Of a stretch of 40,829 bases of DNA, positions 24,074 to 33,301 are shown one piece after another; within the stretch, counting starts at the first letter, position 1, and each line of letters begins with the position of its first letter. A program made the translations under genes and the position numbers. The stretch covers positions 1 to 40,829 of the forward strand of contig CAJPNZ010000018.1 of NCBI GenBank assembly GCA_905372155.1, in the 5' to 3' direction. Origin of the DNA: Propionibacteriaceae bacterium. Its GTDB lineage: Bacteria > Actinomycetota > Actinomycetes > Propionibacteriales > Propionibacteriaceae. The notes beneath the pieces were generated by a model that made no database searches, was not told the DNA's origin, and saw only the letters and a list, made by a program, of their open reading frames with translations.

Positions 24074-25981
24074 GTGCTGTTGTTGGAAACCATGGCGACG
24101 GTACCCGCAACGGGGCTGTTCAGCCTCGCCTGGCTCCTGATCGTGATTCCCTTGGCCGGGGCGGCGTTGCTGCTGGTCCTCGGGCGTTTTTCCGACTCGT
24201 GGGGTCACTGGCTGGCGACCGCATGCTGTCTGGCCTCGTTCACCATCGGGGTGCTGCTGTTCAGTTCGATGCTGGGAGCTAACGAGGGGCAGCGGGCCGT
24301 CACCGTTCACCTCTACGACTGGATCAACACCGGGTCCTGGAACCTCAGCTTCGGGATGTTGATCGATCAGTTGTCGATCCTGTTCGTGTTGCTCATCACC
24401 GGCGTCGGATCGCTGATCCACATCTACTCGATCGGTTACATGGCCCACGACGAGCGGCGCCGCAGGTTCTTCGCCTACCTGAACCTGTTCATCGCGGCGA
24501 TGCTCACGCTGGTGCTGGCTGACAGCTACCTGGTGCTGTTCCTCGGCTGGGAGGGCGTCGGCCTGGCCTCCTACCTGCTGATCTCCTTCTGGCAGCACAA
24601 ACCCTCCGCGGCCGCCGCGGGACGTAAGGCGTTCGTCGTCAACCGCGTCGGTGACCTGGGAATGTCGATGGCCATTTTCACGATGCTGTCGCTTTTCGGC
24701 AGCACCGCCTTCTCCCAGGTCAACGCCGGCATGCCGCGGGCCGACGTCGCCACCGCGACGCTGCTCGGTTTCCTGCTGCTGCTCGCGGCGTGCGGCAAGT
24801 CGGCGCAGGTGCCGTTGCAGTCGTGGCTGCTCGACGCCATGGAGGGCCCCACCCCGGTCTCCGCCCTGATCCACGCGGCCACGATGGTCACGGCGGGTGT
24901 CTACCTGGTGGTGCGCAGCCACACGATCTATGAGATCAGCGAGGCCGCGACCCTCGCGGTGGCGATCGTGGGTGTCGTGACGCTGCTCGCCGGCGCCTGG
25001 ATCGGCACCGCCAAGGACGACATCAAGAAGGTCCTGGCCGGTTCCACCATGTCGCAGATCGGCTACATGATGCTGGCCGCGGGTCTCGGGCCGGTGGGTG
25101 CGGCCTTCGCGATCTTCCACCTGATCACCCACGGCTTCTTCAAGGCGAACATGTTCCTCGGCGCCGGGTCCGTGATGCACGGCATGAACGACGACGTGAA
25201 CATGCGCAACTTCGGGGCCCTGGCCAGGGCGATGCGGTGGACCTTCCTGACCTTTGCGATGGGGTATCTGGCCATCATCGGTTTCCCGTTCACCGCGGGC
25301 TACTACTCCAAGGACCACATCATCGAGGCCGCCTTCGAACGCAACATCGTCCTGGGTGTCCTGGCGCTCATCGGAGCGGGTATCACCGCGTACTACATGA
25401 CGCGCCTGATGATGATGACCTTCCTGGGGCGCAGCCGCTGGGAGGAGGACGTGCACCCGCACGAATCCCCGGCCGTGATGACCGTCCCGCTGGTGATCCT
25501 GGCCATTGCCTCACTGGGCGCGGGTCTTTTGATGAACAACTGGATCCAGGGCTGGCTGGCCCCGGCCACCGGGTCGCATCCCCACGAGACCGGCCTGCTG
25601 GCCTTCAGCTGGATCGGTGCGGTCACGCTGGTCGTCGTGGCGTTGGGTGTCGCGCTCGGTTGGTGGCTGCACAGCGGCCTCATCCCGAAGCGGGCGCCGC
25701 GGACCCGCAACCCGCTGGTGCTGATCGGTCGCAACGACCTCTACGGGGACGCCATCAACACCTACGCGGTGATCTGGCCCGTGAGTGGCGTTGCGACCGC
25801 GCTGAGCCTCGCGGACCAGGGCGTGGTCGACGGTCTCGTCCGTGGTTCCGGATACGGGGCGAGAGGTTTGGCGGGTCTGTTGCGGAAAGCACAGAACGGC
25901 TATTCCCGCACCTACGGCCTCACGCTGGTGATCGGAGTCGTGATCCTCGGTGCCATCGTGGTTTTCGGGCAGCTGGTCTGA
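24074..25981 (+). CDS. nuoL: NADH-quinone oxidoreductase subunit L
   Basis: An antiporter-like subunit of 635 residues. Recognisable parts are HIYSIGYMAHDERRRRFFAY, LFLGWEGVGLASYLLI (with the conserved Glu), LQSWLLDAMEGPTPVSALIHAATMVTAG (the key Lys position lies just outside) and DIKKVLAGSTMSQIGYM. The C-terminal part should form the long lateral helix that clamps the pumping subunits. GTG 24074 with AGGAGG upstream is chosen; ATG 24092 is an alternative. Confidence 0.96.
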   Translation: MLLLETMATVPATGLFSLAWLLIVIPLAGAALLLVLGRFSDSWGHWLATACCLASFTIGVLLFSSMLGANEGQRAVTVHLYDWINTGSWNLSFGMLIDQLSILFVLLITGVGSLIHIYSIGYMAHDERRRRFFAYLNLFIAAMLTLVLADSYLVLFLGWEGVGLASYLLISFWQHKPSAAAAGRKAFVVNRVGDLGMSMAIFTMLSLFGSTAFSQVNAGMPRADVATATLLGFLLLLAACGKSAQVPLQSWLLDAMEGPTPVSALIHAATMVTAGVYLVVRSHTIYEISEAATLAVAIVGVVTLLAGAWIGTAKDDIKKVLAGSTMSQIGYMMLAAGLGPVGAAFAIFHLITHGFFKANMFLGAGSVMHGMNDDVNMRNFGALARAMRWTFLTFAMGYLAIIGFPFTAGYYSKDHIIEAAFERNIVLGVLALIGAGITAYYMTRLMMMTFLGRSRWEEDVHPHESPAVMTVPLVILAIASLGAGLLMNNWIQGWLAPATGSHPHETGLLAFSWIGAVTLVVVALGVALGWWLHSGLIPKRAPRTRNPLVLIGRNDLYGDAINTYAVIWPVSGVATALSLADQGVVDGLVRGSGYGARGLAGLLRKAQNGYSRTYGLTLVIGVVILGAIVVFGQLV

Positions 25982-25997
25982 GGAAGGAAGAATTCAC

Positions 25998-27515
25998 GTG
26001 ATCAACGACTCGATTCCCCTCCTGAGCATCCTCGCGCTGCTGCCACTGCTCGGCGCCCTGGTCCTGACGTGCGTGCGCGGCGCAGCCGCCCGCGTCGTCG
26101 GCCTGTGTTTCGCGTTCGCCACCACCGCTCTCGGTGTGTTCGTCTTCGTCCTGGGGCTCGGCACCCACCTGTCGGAGACGCTGCCGTGGATCCGGGTGAT
26201 CGGGGCCTTCTATGCCCTGGAACTGGACCCCATGAGTGCCGTCATGGTGCTGCTGACCGTGATCCTCACCCCGTTGGTGCTGATCGCCGAGTGGCATGTC
26301 GGCGACGCGGAGGGCGCCCGCTGGTCGACTCGGACCTTCTTCGCCCTAGCCCTGGCCCTCGAAGGGCTCTCCCTCTTGGTGTTCCTGGCCAGCGACGTGC
26401 TGCTGTTCTACGTGATGTTCGAGGCCACGCTGATCCCGATGTACTTCATGGTCTCGGGTTTCGGCGGGCCGGAACGGGCCGCGGCGGCCGTGAAATTCCT
26501 GCTGTTCTCGCTGGCCGGTGGGCTGGTGATGCTGGTCGGTGTCGCCGGGTTGTACGCGGTCTCCGCGGGGGCGGGGGAACCCAGCTTCCTGATCCGCGAC
26601 CTGATGGCCCTCGACCTGGGGGGCGGTATCGGCCACTGGCTGTTCGCGGCCTTCTTCTTCGCGTTCGCGGTGAAGGCGCCGATGGCCGGTCTGCACACCT
26701 GGTTGCCGGACACCGCCGAGCAGGCCACCGCCGGTTCGTCGACGATGTTGGTGGGCATCCTCGACAAGATCGGCACTTTCGGGATGATCAAGATCTGTTT
26801 GACGATCTTCCCCGAGGCCTCGCACTGGGCCACGCCGGTCATCCTGGTGTGGGCGATGGTCTCGATGTTCTACGGCGCCCTCATGGCGCTCGGCAGCCCC
26901 GACCTGCTGCGGTTCGTGTCCTACACATCCGTCAGCCACTTCGGTTTCATGGTGTTCGGGGTGTTCGCTCTTACCACGCAGTCGCTGAGTGGGTCGATCT
27001 TCTACATGCTGAACCACGGTTTCTCCACGGCAGCGATGTTCCTGGTAGTCGGTTTCCTCGTGAAACGCCGCGGCACCGCCGCCATCGAGGCCTACGGCGG
27101 GGTGCAGAAAACCGCTCCGGTGCTGGCCGGTTTCCTGCTGCTGTCGGGACTGTCGGTGCTCGCCCTGCCCGGCATGTCCAGCTTCGTCTCGGAGTTCTTG
27201 GTAATGGCCGGTTCCTGGCAGCGTTACCCGGTGCACACCGCGGTGCTCACCCTCGGAATGGTGCTGGCCGCGGCCTACGTGCTCACCGTCTACAAGAGAA
27301 CCATGACCGGTCCCGTGCCCGACGACGTGCGCAAACACGTCTCCACGGACCTGAACCTGCGTGAACGCCTCGCGGTGGCGCCGTTGCTGGTGCTGCTGAT
27401 CTTCTTCGGTTTCTTCCCGAGGCCTCTGCTCCAGGTGGCCGATGATGCGGCACGCAATGTGATGCAAACCGTCGGCGAGACCGATCCCGCCCCCACGATC
27501 CAGGGAGAGAACTGA
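25998..27515 (+). CDS. nuoM: NADH-quinone oxidoreductase subunit M
   Basis: An antiporter-like subunit of 505 residues: ALELDPMSAVMVLLTVILTP, VMFEATLIPMYFMV (conserved Glu), VKAPMAGLHTWLPDTAEQAT (conserved Lys) and DLLRFVSYTSVSHFGFMVFG. GTG 25998 lies 16 nt after the nuoL stop with GAGGAAGGAAG before it; the open frame extends 16 codons into nuoL. The stop shares one base with the nuoN ATG (TGATG). Confidence 0.97.
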   Translation: MINDSIPLLSILALLPLLGALVLTCVRGAAARVVGLCFAFATTALGVFVFVLGLGTHLSETLPWIRVIGAFYALELDPMSAVMVLLTVILTPLVLIAEWHVGDAEGARWSTRTFFALALALEGLSLLVFLASDVLLFYVMFEATLIPMYFMVSGFGGPERAAAAVKFLLFSLAGGLVMLVGVAGLYAVSAGAGEPSFLIRDLMALDLGGGIGHWLFAAFFFAFAVKAPMAGLHTWLPDTAEQATAGSSTMLVGILDKIGTFGMIKICLTIFPEASHWATPVILVWAMVSMFYGALMALGSPDLLRFVSYTSVSHFGFMVFGVFALTTQSLSGSIFYMLNHGFSTAAMFLVVGFLVKRRGTAAIEAYGGVQKTAPVLAGFLLLSGLSVLALPGMSSFVSEFLVMAGSWQRYPVHTAVLTLGMVLAAAYVLTVYKRTMTGPVPDDVRKHVSTDLNLRERLAVAPLLVLLIFFGFFPRPLLQVADDAARNVMQTVGETDPAPTIQGEN

Positions 27516-29086
27516 TGAGCCCGCTTGAGATCACCGTTCCGGTCATGGAGTGGATGCTCGAGGCACCCCTGATCGTGCTGCTGGTCGGCGCCACCCTGGG
27601 GGTGCTCCTCGAGGCCGTGGTTCCCCGCGAGTACCGCTACCCCGCGCAGACGGGGCTGGCGATACTGACGGTTCTCGCTGCCATGGGGTTCACCGCGTAC
27701 AACTGGGTGGGTGGGGACTTCAAGATTGTCGCTCCCGGAAGCATCGCCGTGGACGGGCCGACGTACTTCTTCTGGTCGCTGCTGCTGCTGGTCGGCCTGG
27801 GTGGGGTTGCGTTGTTCGCCGAACGCGCCGTCGCGGGCGGGGTGTCGGCCTTCGCCGCATCCGCCGCCACCGTACCGGGGTCGCCGCTGGAGCGGGAAGC
27901 CGAACGCCAGCACCGCGAACACACCGAAATCTTCCCGCTGATCCTGTTCGCGCTGTTCGGGATGCTGCTGTTCGCGGCCGCCAACGACCTGCTGACGCTG
28001 TTCGTCGCCCTGGAGATCTTCTCCCTGCCGCTGTACCTGCTCTCCGGGATGGCGCGGCGCCGCCGTTGGCTGAGCCAGGAGGCCGCGCTGAAGTACTTCC
28101 TGCTCGGCGCGTTCAGTTCTGCGTTCTTCCTGTTCGGTGTGGCGCTGCTGTACGGCTACGCGGGTACTTTCTCCTACGCCGGTGTGGCGCAGGCCATCGT
28201 CACCGATGAGTCTCCGCCGGTGCTGTTGCTGGCCGGCCTGGTGATGCTGGCCGTCGGGCTGCTGTTCAAGGTGGGTGCGGTACCGTTCCACACTTGGACC
28301 CCGGATGTCTACACCGGCGCCCCGACCCCAGTGACCGGTTTCATGGCGATCGCCACCAAGACGGCCGCCGTGGCCGCGCTGCTGCGGGTGTTCTACGTGG
28401 CCCTGGGTGGGGCGCGCTGGGACTGGCAGCCGATCATCGCCACCGTCGCGGTGGCGACCATGGTGGTCGGTGCGGTGGTGGGCCTGGTGCAGCAGGACAT
28501 CAAACGCCTGCTGGCCTACTCCTCGATCGCCCACGCCGGGTTCATCCTGGCGGGTTTCGTCGCCGCCGTGGGTGCCACGGCCAAGGGCGGTGTCTCGTCG
28601 GTCGGGTCGATTTCCTTCTACCTGCTGGCCTACGGCTTCGCGACCCTCGGTGGGTTCGGGATCATCACGATGGTCCGGCGCGCCGGGGGAGAGGCGAACG
28701 GGATCGCCGCCTGGCGGGGGCTGGGCCGGACCAGCCCGTTCGTCGCAGGGGTCATGACCCTGTTCCTGCTCAGCTTCGCCGGTATCCCGCTGACCGCGGG
28801 CTTCGTCGGCAAGCTGGTGGTATTCGCCGCCGCCTGGCAGGGCGGATACGGCTGGTTGGTGCTGGTCGCGGTGATCGCGAGCCTCGTGGCCGCCTTCTTC
28901 TACCTGAAGGTCGTGGTGGCGATGTGGTTCAAGGAACCCGAACGCGGCCAACAGGGCAGGGTGGCCGGGGCCTCCGGGTGGACCTGGATCGTTGTCGCCG
29001 TGTCCGCTGTGGCGACGATCGTTCTCGGTTTGGTTCCGGGTAGCATTCTTGATCTGGCGGCTGGAGCCGCCCAGTTCATCCGCTGA
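27515..29086 (+). CDS. nuoN: NADH-quinone oxidoreductase subunit N
   Basis: An antiporter-like subunit of 523 residues, last of the nuo genes. Visible family parts are LFVALEIFSLPLYLLSGMAR (conserved Glu), LLFKVGAVPFHTWTPDVYTG (conserved Lys), QQDIKRLLAYSSIAHAGFIL and LLSFAGIPLTAGFVGKLVVF. A hydrophilic insert (about 108-140, ASAATVPGSPLEREAER) precedes the core. The start overlaps the nuoM stop by one base, and the polyprenyl synthase gene starts 14 nt after its stop. Confidence 0.97.
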   Translation: MSPLEITVPVMEWMLEAPLIVLLVGATLGVLLEAVVPREYRYPAQTGLAILTVLAAMGFTAYNWVGGDFKIVAPGSIAVDGPTYFFWSLLLLVGLGGVALFAERAVAGGVSAFAASAATVPGSPLEREAERQHREHTEIFPLILFALFGMLLFAAANDLLTLFVALEIFSLPLYLLSGMARRRRWLSQEAALKYFLLGAFSSAFFLFGVALLYGYAGTFSYAGVAQAIVTDESPPVLLLAGLVMLAVGLLFKVGAVPFHTWTPDVYTGAPTPVTGFMAIATKTAAVAALLRVFYVALGGARWDWQPIIATVAVATMVVGAVVGLVQQDIKRLLAYSSIAHAGFILAGFVAAVGATAKGGVSSVGSISFYLLAYGFATLGGFGIITMVRRAGGEANGIAAWRGLGRTSPFVAGVMTLFLLSFAGIPLTAGFVGKLVVFAAAWQGGYGWLVLVAVIASLVAAFFYLKVVVAMWFKEPERGQQGRVAGASGWTWIVVAVSAVATIVLGLVPGSILDLAAGAAQFIR

Positions 29087-29100
29087 CCCCTGGAGTCATC

Positions 29101-30051
29101 TTGACCCTCGACATCGAAGCCCTCTCAATCCGCTTCGAGGAGCAGCTGCGGCAGGTCGCCGTGGCTGACTCCCCGTTCGTAACCGAGGCCGCCAGCCACC
29201 TGATAGCTGCCGGGGGAAAACGGTTCCGGCCCCAGCTGGTGTATCTCGCATCGGGGTTCGGTGGTGAGGTGGACGAGGAGCAGCTACTCAAAGCCGCCCT
29301 CGTGATGGAGCTGACCCACGTCGCGAGCCTCTACCACGACGATGTCATGGACGAGGCCGATGTACGCCGTTCCGCGCCGTCCGCGAACTCCCGGTGGGGC
29401 AACTCCATCGCGATCCTGATCGGCGACTATCTGTTCGCGAAGGCGTCGATCCTGGTGGCGGACCTCGGCGCCGACTACGTGCGGCTCCAGGCGGAGACCT
29501 TCACCCGGCTGGTGCAGGGACAGATAGCGGAGACCCGCGGCCCGGGGACGGGTGAAGCGCCGCTGGAACACTACCTGCAGGTTATCGCCGACAAGACGGG
29601 CTCCCTGATCGCCGCCTCCGCGCTGTTCGGGGCGATGATCGCGGGCGCCCCGCAAAGCATTCGGGAAGCCCTGGCGGCCTACGGCGAGGAAATCGGGTTG
29701 GTGTTCCAGCTGAGCGACGACATCATCGACATCACCAGCGACGTCACCGGCAAAACCCCGGGCACGGACCTGCGCGAGGGGGTACCGACGCTGCCGACGC
29801 TGCTGCTGGAGGCCTCCCGCGACCCAGCGGACCAGCCCCTGAAGGACCTTCTCGCGGGGGACCTGAGCGACGACGCGGCCCTCGCGGAGGCGTTGGCGGT
29901 GCTGCGCGCCCATCCCGTCGTCGAGAAGGCGAGGGCCGAGGTTTGCCGCCACGCCGATCTGGCGAGGCAACACTTGGCGCCACTTCCCGAGGGGGATGCG
30001 AAACAGCTGCTGCTCCAGGTCTGCGACGACCTGGTGAAGCGTTCCGCCTGA
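29101..30051 (+). CDS. Long-chain polyprenyl diphosphate synthase
   Basis: A trans-prenyltransferase of 316 residues. GGKRFRPQL (38-46) is the pyrophosphate-binding part; the first Asp-rich motif is DDVMD (80-84) and the second DDIID (206-210). The residues four and five positions before the first motif are small (Ala75, Ser76), which fits a medium to long chain product rather than farnesyl diphosphate. It probably makes the side chain of menaquinone from IPP and allylic primers. TTG 29101 with GGAG upstream is the only reasonable start. Its position directly behind nuoN, with a MenJ-like gene ahead of nuoA, ties it to quinone supply. Confidence 0.93.
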   Translation: MTLDIEALSIRFEEQLRQVAVADSPFVTEAASHLIAAGGKRFRPQLVYLASGFGGEVDEEQLLKAALVMELTHVASLYHDDVMDEADVRRSAPSANSRWGNSIAILIGDYLFAKASILVADLGADYVRLQAETFTRLVQGQIAETRGPGTGEAPLEHYLQVIADKTGSLIAASALFGAMIAGAPQSIREALAAYGEEIGLVFQLSDDIIDITSDVTGKTPGTDLREGVPTLPTLLLEASRDPADQPLKDLLAGDLSDDAALAEALAVLRAHPVVEKARAEVCRHADLARQHLAPLPEGDAKQLLLQVCDDLVKRSA

Positions 30052-30552
30052 TCCCGCCCGCAGGAAATCAGGCCAGGTCCCGGCTGGCCGGAGTCGCGGC
30101 GCCGCCGTGGGCCGGACCTGCCGGAAACGGGGCGGGCTTGCGGTCCACGACCACCCCGGCCCGCAGCGAGGGCCGGCACCACGCCGCAGCGGCTGCGCGT
30201 GTGCCCGGGGCCGGGAGAACCCTCCGGGGCCGCGTTCTCGACTGCGTGGTGACCTTGCGGTATCTCCTCTTGCGGTACCTCCTTTCGTTTCTTTCGTTTC
30301 GGCAACCTCGGCGAAACGATTTCTGAGGGTTGCCTAAGTCGATTGTGGCGAGTTCTCGAGATGTTCCCCGGGGGCTGGACGGCGAACGGCCGGACCTTTG
30401 CGTTTCAAGCGCCTGTTTCCGGGCCGTGACGCGACGGAGAAGACCCCGGGGTGGTCGCTCATGAGTGATCGCCAAAAAGGCTTGTGTGTGACGAAAGCAA
30501 GGGTCCCGCCCAGCCTGCGAATGTCCTAATGGTGTGAATCCCGACCAACTTG
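30052..30552. other. Gene-free stretch after the nuo block
   Basis: No convincing gene. The first 190 nt are GC-rich with short inverted repeats. Tandem repeats occur at 30254-30300. The rest is lower in GC and probably holds control sequences for the adhesin. A 179-codon minus-strand open frame here is Arg/Pro/Ser-rich without a domain and is not supported. Confidence 0.5.
30254..30300. repeat. Short tandem repeats (15-bp x2, 9-bp x2)
   Basis: Two copies of CTTGCGGTATCTCCT (the second with C for T at the tenth base) at 30254-30268 and 30269-30283, followed by two exact copies of TTTCGTTTC at 30283-30291 and 30292-30300. On the minus strand this reads as GAAACGAAAGAAACG followed by AAAGGAGG. 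Confidence 0.8.
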
Positions 30553-30561
30553 TGTTAACGT
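30553..30561 (+). promoter_or_regulatory. Candidate extended -10 for the adhesin gene
   Basis: TGT-TAACGT fits an extended -10 (TGn plus TAnnnT). There is no clear -35. It would give a leader of about 63 nt containing GGGAGGG before GTG 30631. Confidence 0.4.
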
Positions 30562-30630
30562 TCGTCAGCCCCCGAGTGGTCAGCCGATCGGAGGACAAGA
30601 AGCACAAGCATGATTTGGGAGGGAAACTAC

Positions 30631-32907
30631 GTGTTGAAGAGGATCAAACCTCGCAGCGAGTGGAGGCCGATGGCTTTCCTGCTCGCATTCCTGATCGGCG
30701 TGGCCGGTCTGGTCGTCGGGAGTCCTGCTGCGCAGGCCACCGAGGTGGACGCCATCGATCCGGGAAGCATCCGCATCACGAGGGTCGACGAGGAGAGTTC
30801 CAAGCTCTACCTCTGGACCGCCATCAGGATCGACGCGAACTGGAGGATTCCCGACGGCACCGGAAAAGCCGGGGACACCTTCAAACTCGGCCTGCCCGGG
30901 GAACTCGACGGAACCGTCGGAAGCTTCGAGCTGAAGGGCAAGGACGGCGATCCGCTGACCTACGGCACCTGCGAGGTGGCGAGGGGCGAGGTCACCTGCA
31001 CCCTGAACGCCAACGTCGAGGGCAAGAACAACGTCGGTGGATCGCTGTGGGTGCGGGCCCAGGTGGTCAAGCGCACCGATGCTGACAAGCTCACCTTCGT
31101 CCTCCGCAACGGCGTCAAGGCCGAGGTGCCGCTTCCCGGTGGGCAGAAGGGCATCGGCTACAACCCCACGCTTCCCACCGTGACCTTCAAGTCCGGTTGG
31201 TTCCCCGGCGATGACCAGACCGCCATCCACTGGCGGATCGTGGTTCCCGGCTCCAAGGTCGCCGACCGTTCCCGTATGACCATCACCGACACCTACCGGG
31301 TGGAGGGCACCAAGTTGACCCTGGCCGAGGGCAGCCCGAACATCTATTGGATTCCCAACACCCCGGAGTGCTGGAACGAAACCTATGCCCCGAGCTGCCT
31401 CCACAAAATTGACAACTCCACCACCCCGTCGCTGACCCTCACCCACGACGAGGACAAGAATGTGGTCAAGGCCGTCATCGACAACAAGGGCCAGAACTTC
31501 CAATCCGACCGGATCTTCATCTTTGACATGCGGGTGAAGACCGAGGGGACCATCGCCCCCGGGGCGCAGTACACCAACAAGGCCACCGTGGATGCCGAGC
31601 AGCGCACCGCGACCGCGGTCAAGAACGTCTCGGGCGGCGGCACCGGCTCCGGTGACACCGTCGGGCATCTCGCCGTGAAGAAGACGGTCGTGGGTGGCCA
31701 GGTCTCCGGCGACACCACCTACCCGGTGGCCTGGTCCTACCAGTACAAGGGCCAGACGCGCAGCGGCGAGCTGGCTGTGAAGGCCGACGGCACCCTCGAA
31801 ACCCTCAACAACGTCCCGAACGGCACCGTGGTCACCCTGACCGAGAAGGTTCCCGCCGGCGGCGACATCGACTACGGCGACCCGGTGTTCTCGGGTCAGG
31901 GCGTCAAGGACGGGGTTCCCGACGCCAACAGCGCCCAGGTCACCGTCGAGGGCCTCAAGACCGTCGAGGTTTCCCTCACCAACCACGTGAACCCGAAGCT
32001 GGCCCCGGTCGAGGTCACCCCCGGCGTGTGTAAACCGGGTTCCAGCGAGCCCTCCGAACCCACCGTCAAGGTGGGCGAGACCGACGGCATCACCTACTCC
32101 ACCCCGAAGCTCACCACCTCCGGTGACAAGGTGACCGTCGAGGTCACCGCCACCCCCGCATCGGGCAGGGAGATCGATGACCAGCACCTGTCGGAAGGCT
32201 GGAAGGCCAACGGTGACGGCACCTACACTTTCACCACCACCATCACCCAGCCGAACTGCGTGAAGACCGTCACCCCCGTGATTCCCACCGTCGGTGCGCA
32301 GGTGTGCCCCGTCGACTCCACGACCCCGGTGCCGCCGTCGGTGACCGGTGTCGAGGACACCAACGAGATCGACTACAGCGAACCCCAGGTCACCAGCAGC
32401 AACGGCCAGGTCACCGTCGTCGTCACCGCCACGGCGAAACCCGGCTACCGGATCGACACCGACAAGCTGCCCGAGGGTTGGAAAGTCGTCAACGGTGTGG
32501 TCACCTACACCAAGACCATCACCCAGCTCGCGTGTGACCTTCCCGTGGCGCCCACCATCGATCCCGGCGTCTGCACCCCGGGTTCCACGACCCCGTCGCA
32601 GCCCACCGTCAAGGTTGCCGAAACCCCCGGGGTCACCTACGGCAAACCGGAGATCAAGGTCGCTGACGGCAAGGTGAATGTCACCGTCACCGCCACCGCC
32701 CAGGACGGCCACGAGTTCGGTGGCCCGATGCCGGAGGGCTGGAAACGGATCGACGCCAAGACCGCCGTCTTCACCGGCGAGGTCAAGGTGCCCGTCTGCG
32801 ACGTCCCGGCCGCTCCCACGCCGAGTCCCTCGGTCACCCCGACCCCCACGGTGACCCCGGCCAAGCCCGCTCCGGTGAAGCCGGGTCTGCCGAAGACCGG
32901 CGCCTGA
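30631..32907 (+). CDS. Secreted adhesin with DUF5979 domain, three Cys-pair repeats and terminal LPKTGA
   Basis: A protein of 758 residues. GTG 30631 is chosen because GGGAGGG precedes it and the product then begins with a clean signal peptide (1-36, cleavage after AQA); an ATG at 30610 lies seven codons upstream. Order: two Ig-like adhesin domains (about 40-320; KLYLWTAIRIDANWRIPDG, FPGDDQTAIHWRIVVPG), a DUF5979-type domain (about 345-455), and three repeats of about 85 residues, each closed by a Cys pair (C467/C543, C559/C635, C648/C723). A Pro/Thr linker then leads to LPKTG (753-757) and one Ala. The usual hydrophobic span and basic tail of a sortase signal are absent, and the other frames past the stop do not encode one. 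It may be released, attached by another route, or not sorted. Confidence 0.85.
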   Translation: MLKRIKPRSEWRPMAFLLAFLIGVAGLVVGSPAAQATEVDAIDPGSIRITRVDEESSKLYLWTAIRIDANWRIPDGTGKAGDTFKLGLPGELDGTVGSFELKGKDGDPLTYGTCEVARGEVTCTLNANVEGKNNVGGSLWVRAQVVKRTDADKLTFVLRNGVKAEVPLPGGQKGIGYNPTLPTVTFKSGWFPGDDQTAIHWRIVVPGSKVADRSRMTITDTYRVEGTKLTLAEGSPNIYWIPNTPECWNETYAPSCLHKIDNSTTPSLTLTHDEDKNVVKAVIDNKGQNFQSDRIFIFDMRVKTEGTIAPGAQYTNKATVDAEQRTATAVKNVSGGGTGSGDTVGHLAVKKTVVGGQVSGDTTYPVAWSYQYKGQTRSGELAVKADGTLETLNNVPNGTVVTLTEKVPAGGDIDYGDPVFSGQGVKDGVPDANSAQVTVEGLKTVEVSLTNHVNPKLAPVEVTPGVCKPGSSEPSEPTVKVGETDGITYSTPKLTTSGDKVTVEVTATPASGREIDDQHLSEGWKANGDGTYTFTTTITQPNCVKTVTPVIPTVGAQVCPVDSTTPVPPSVTGVEDTNEIDYSEPQVTSSNGQVTVVVTATAKPGYRIDTDKLPEGWKVVNGVVTYTKTITQLACDLPVAPTIDPGVCTPGSTTPSQPTVKVAETPGVTYGKPEIKVADGKVNVTVTATAQDGHEFGGPMPEGWKRIDAKTAVFTGEVKVPVCDVPAAPTPSPSVTPTPTVTPAKPAPVKPGLPKTGA

Positions 32908-32933
32908 GACGCTGAACAATCCCAAGAGGCACG

Positions 32934-32963
32934 CGGGCCCCAATTCCACGGAATCGGGGCCCG
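32934..32963 (+). terminator. Hairpin terminator after the adhesin gene
   Basis: CGGGCCCC-A-ATTCC / GGAAT-C-GGGGCCCG forms a 13-bp stem with one mismatch and a 2-nt loop, 26 nt after the stop. Only TT follows, so it is of the actinobacterial type without a long T-run. It shows that the adhesin gene really ends at LPKTGA. Confidence 0.75.
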
Positions 32964-33301
32964 TTGTGCACCCTCGAACAACGATGTTCACGCGTGACCT
33001 CCACCAATCTCGTCCCGGTCAGGGGATTCGTTGGTCAGAGAGCGGCCTGTGAACGAGCACCATCGCGGGGCCGGGAGCAGCGACCCGCTCTGCCCTTTCC
33101 TCTCCATCGCATCCCGGCTGAAGGGGCCAGGGAACCAATCAGGCGCTGTCCGTTTTCTCTGGTCCCGCCAAGGCACGATGATGACTGAAAGTTGTGACGT
33201 CGGGTGAATCCCGTCCGAGAGATCTGGCCATCCGTCGACATCCATGTGCGTTGGTTCATGTCGTCGTGAATGATCCAGTCATTCCGCCGTGCGAGCCTCG
33301 G

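Noticed and set aside
32905..32970. Frameshift hiding a sortase anchor after LPKTGA
   Set aside because: The other two frames after the stop are charged or stop at once, and a terminator hairpin begins 26 nt downstream.
30580..32991. 803-codon open frame on the minus strand opposite the adhesin gene
   Set aside because: It is Gly/Asp/Val/His-rich with no domain or ribosome site. It is the shadow of a GC-rich gene that has a clear signal peptide and domains on the plus strand.
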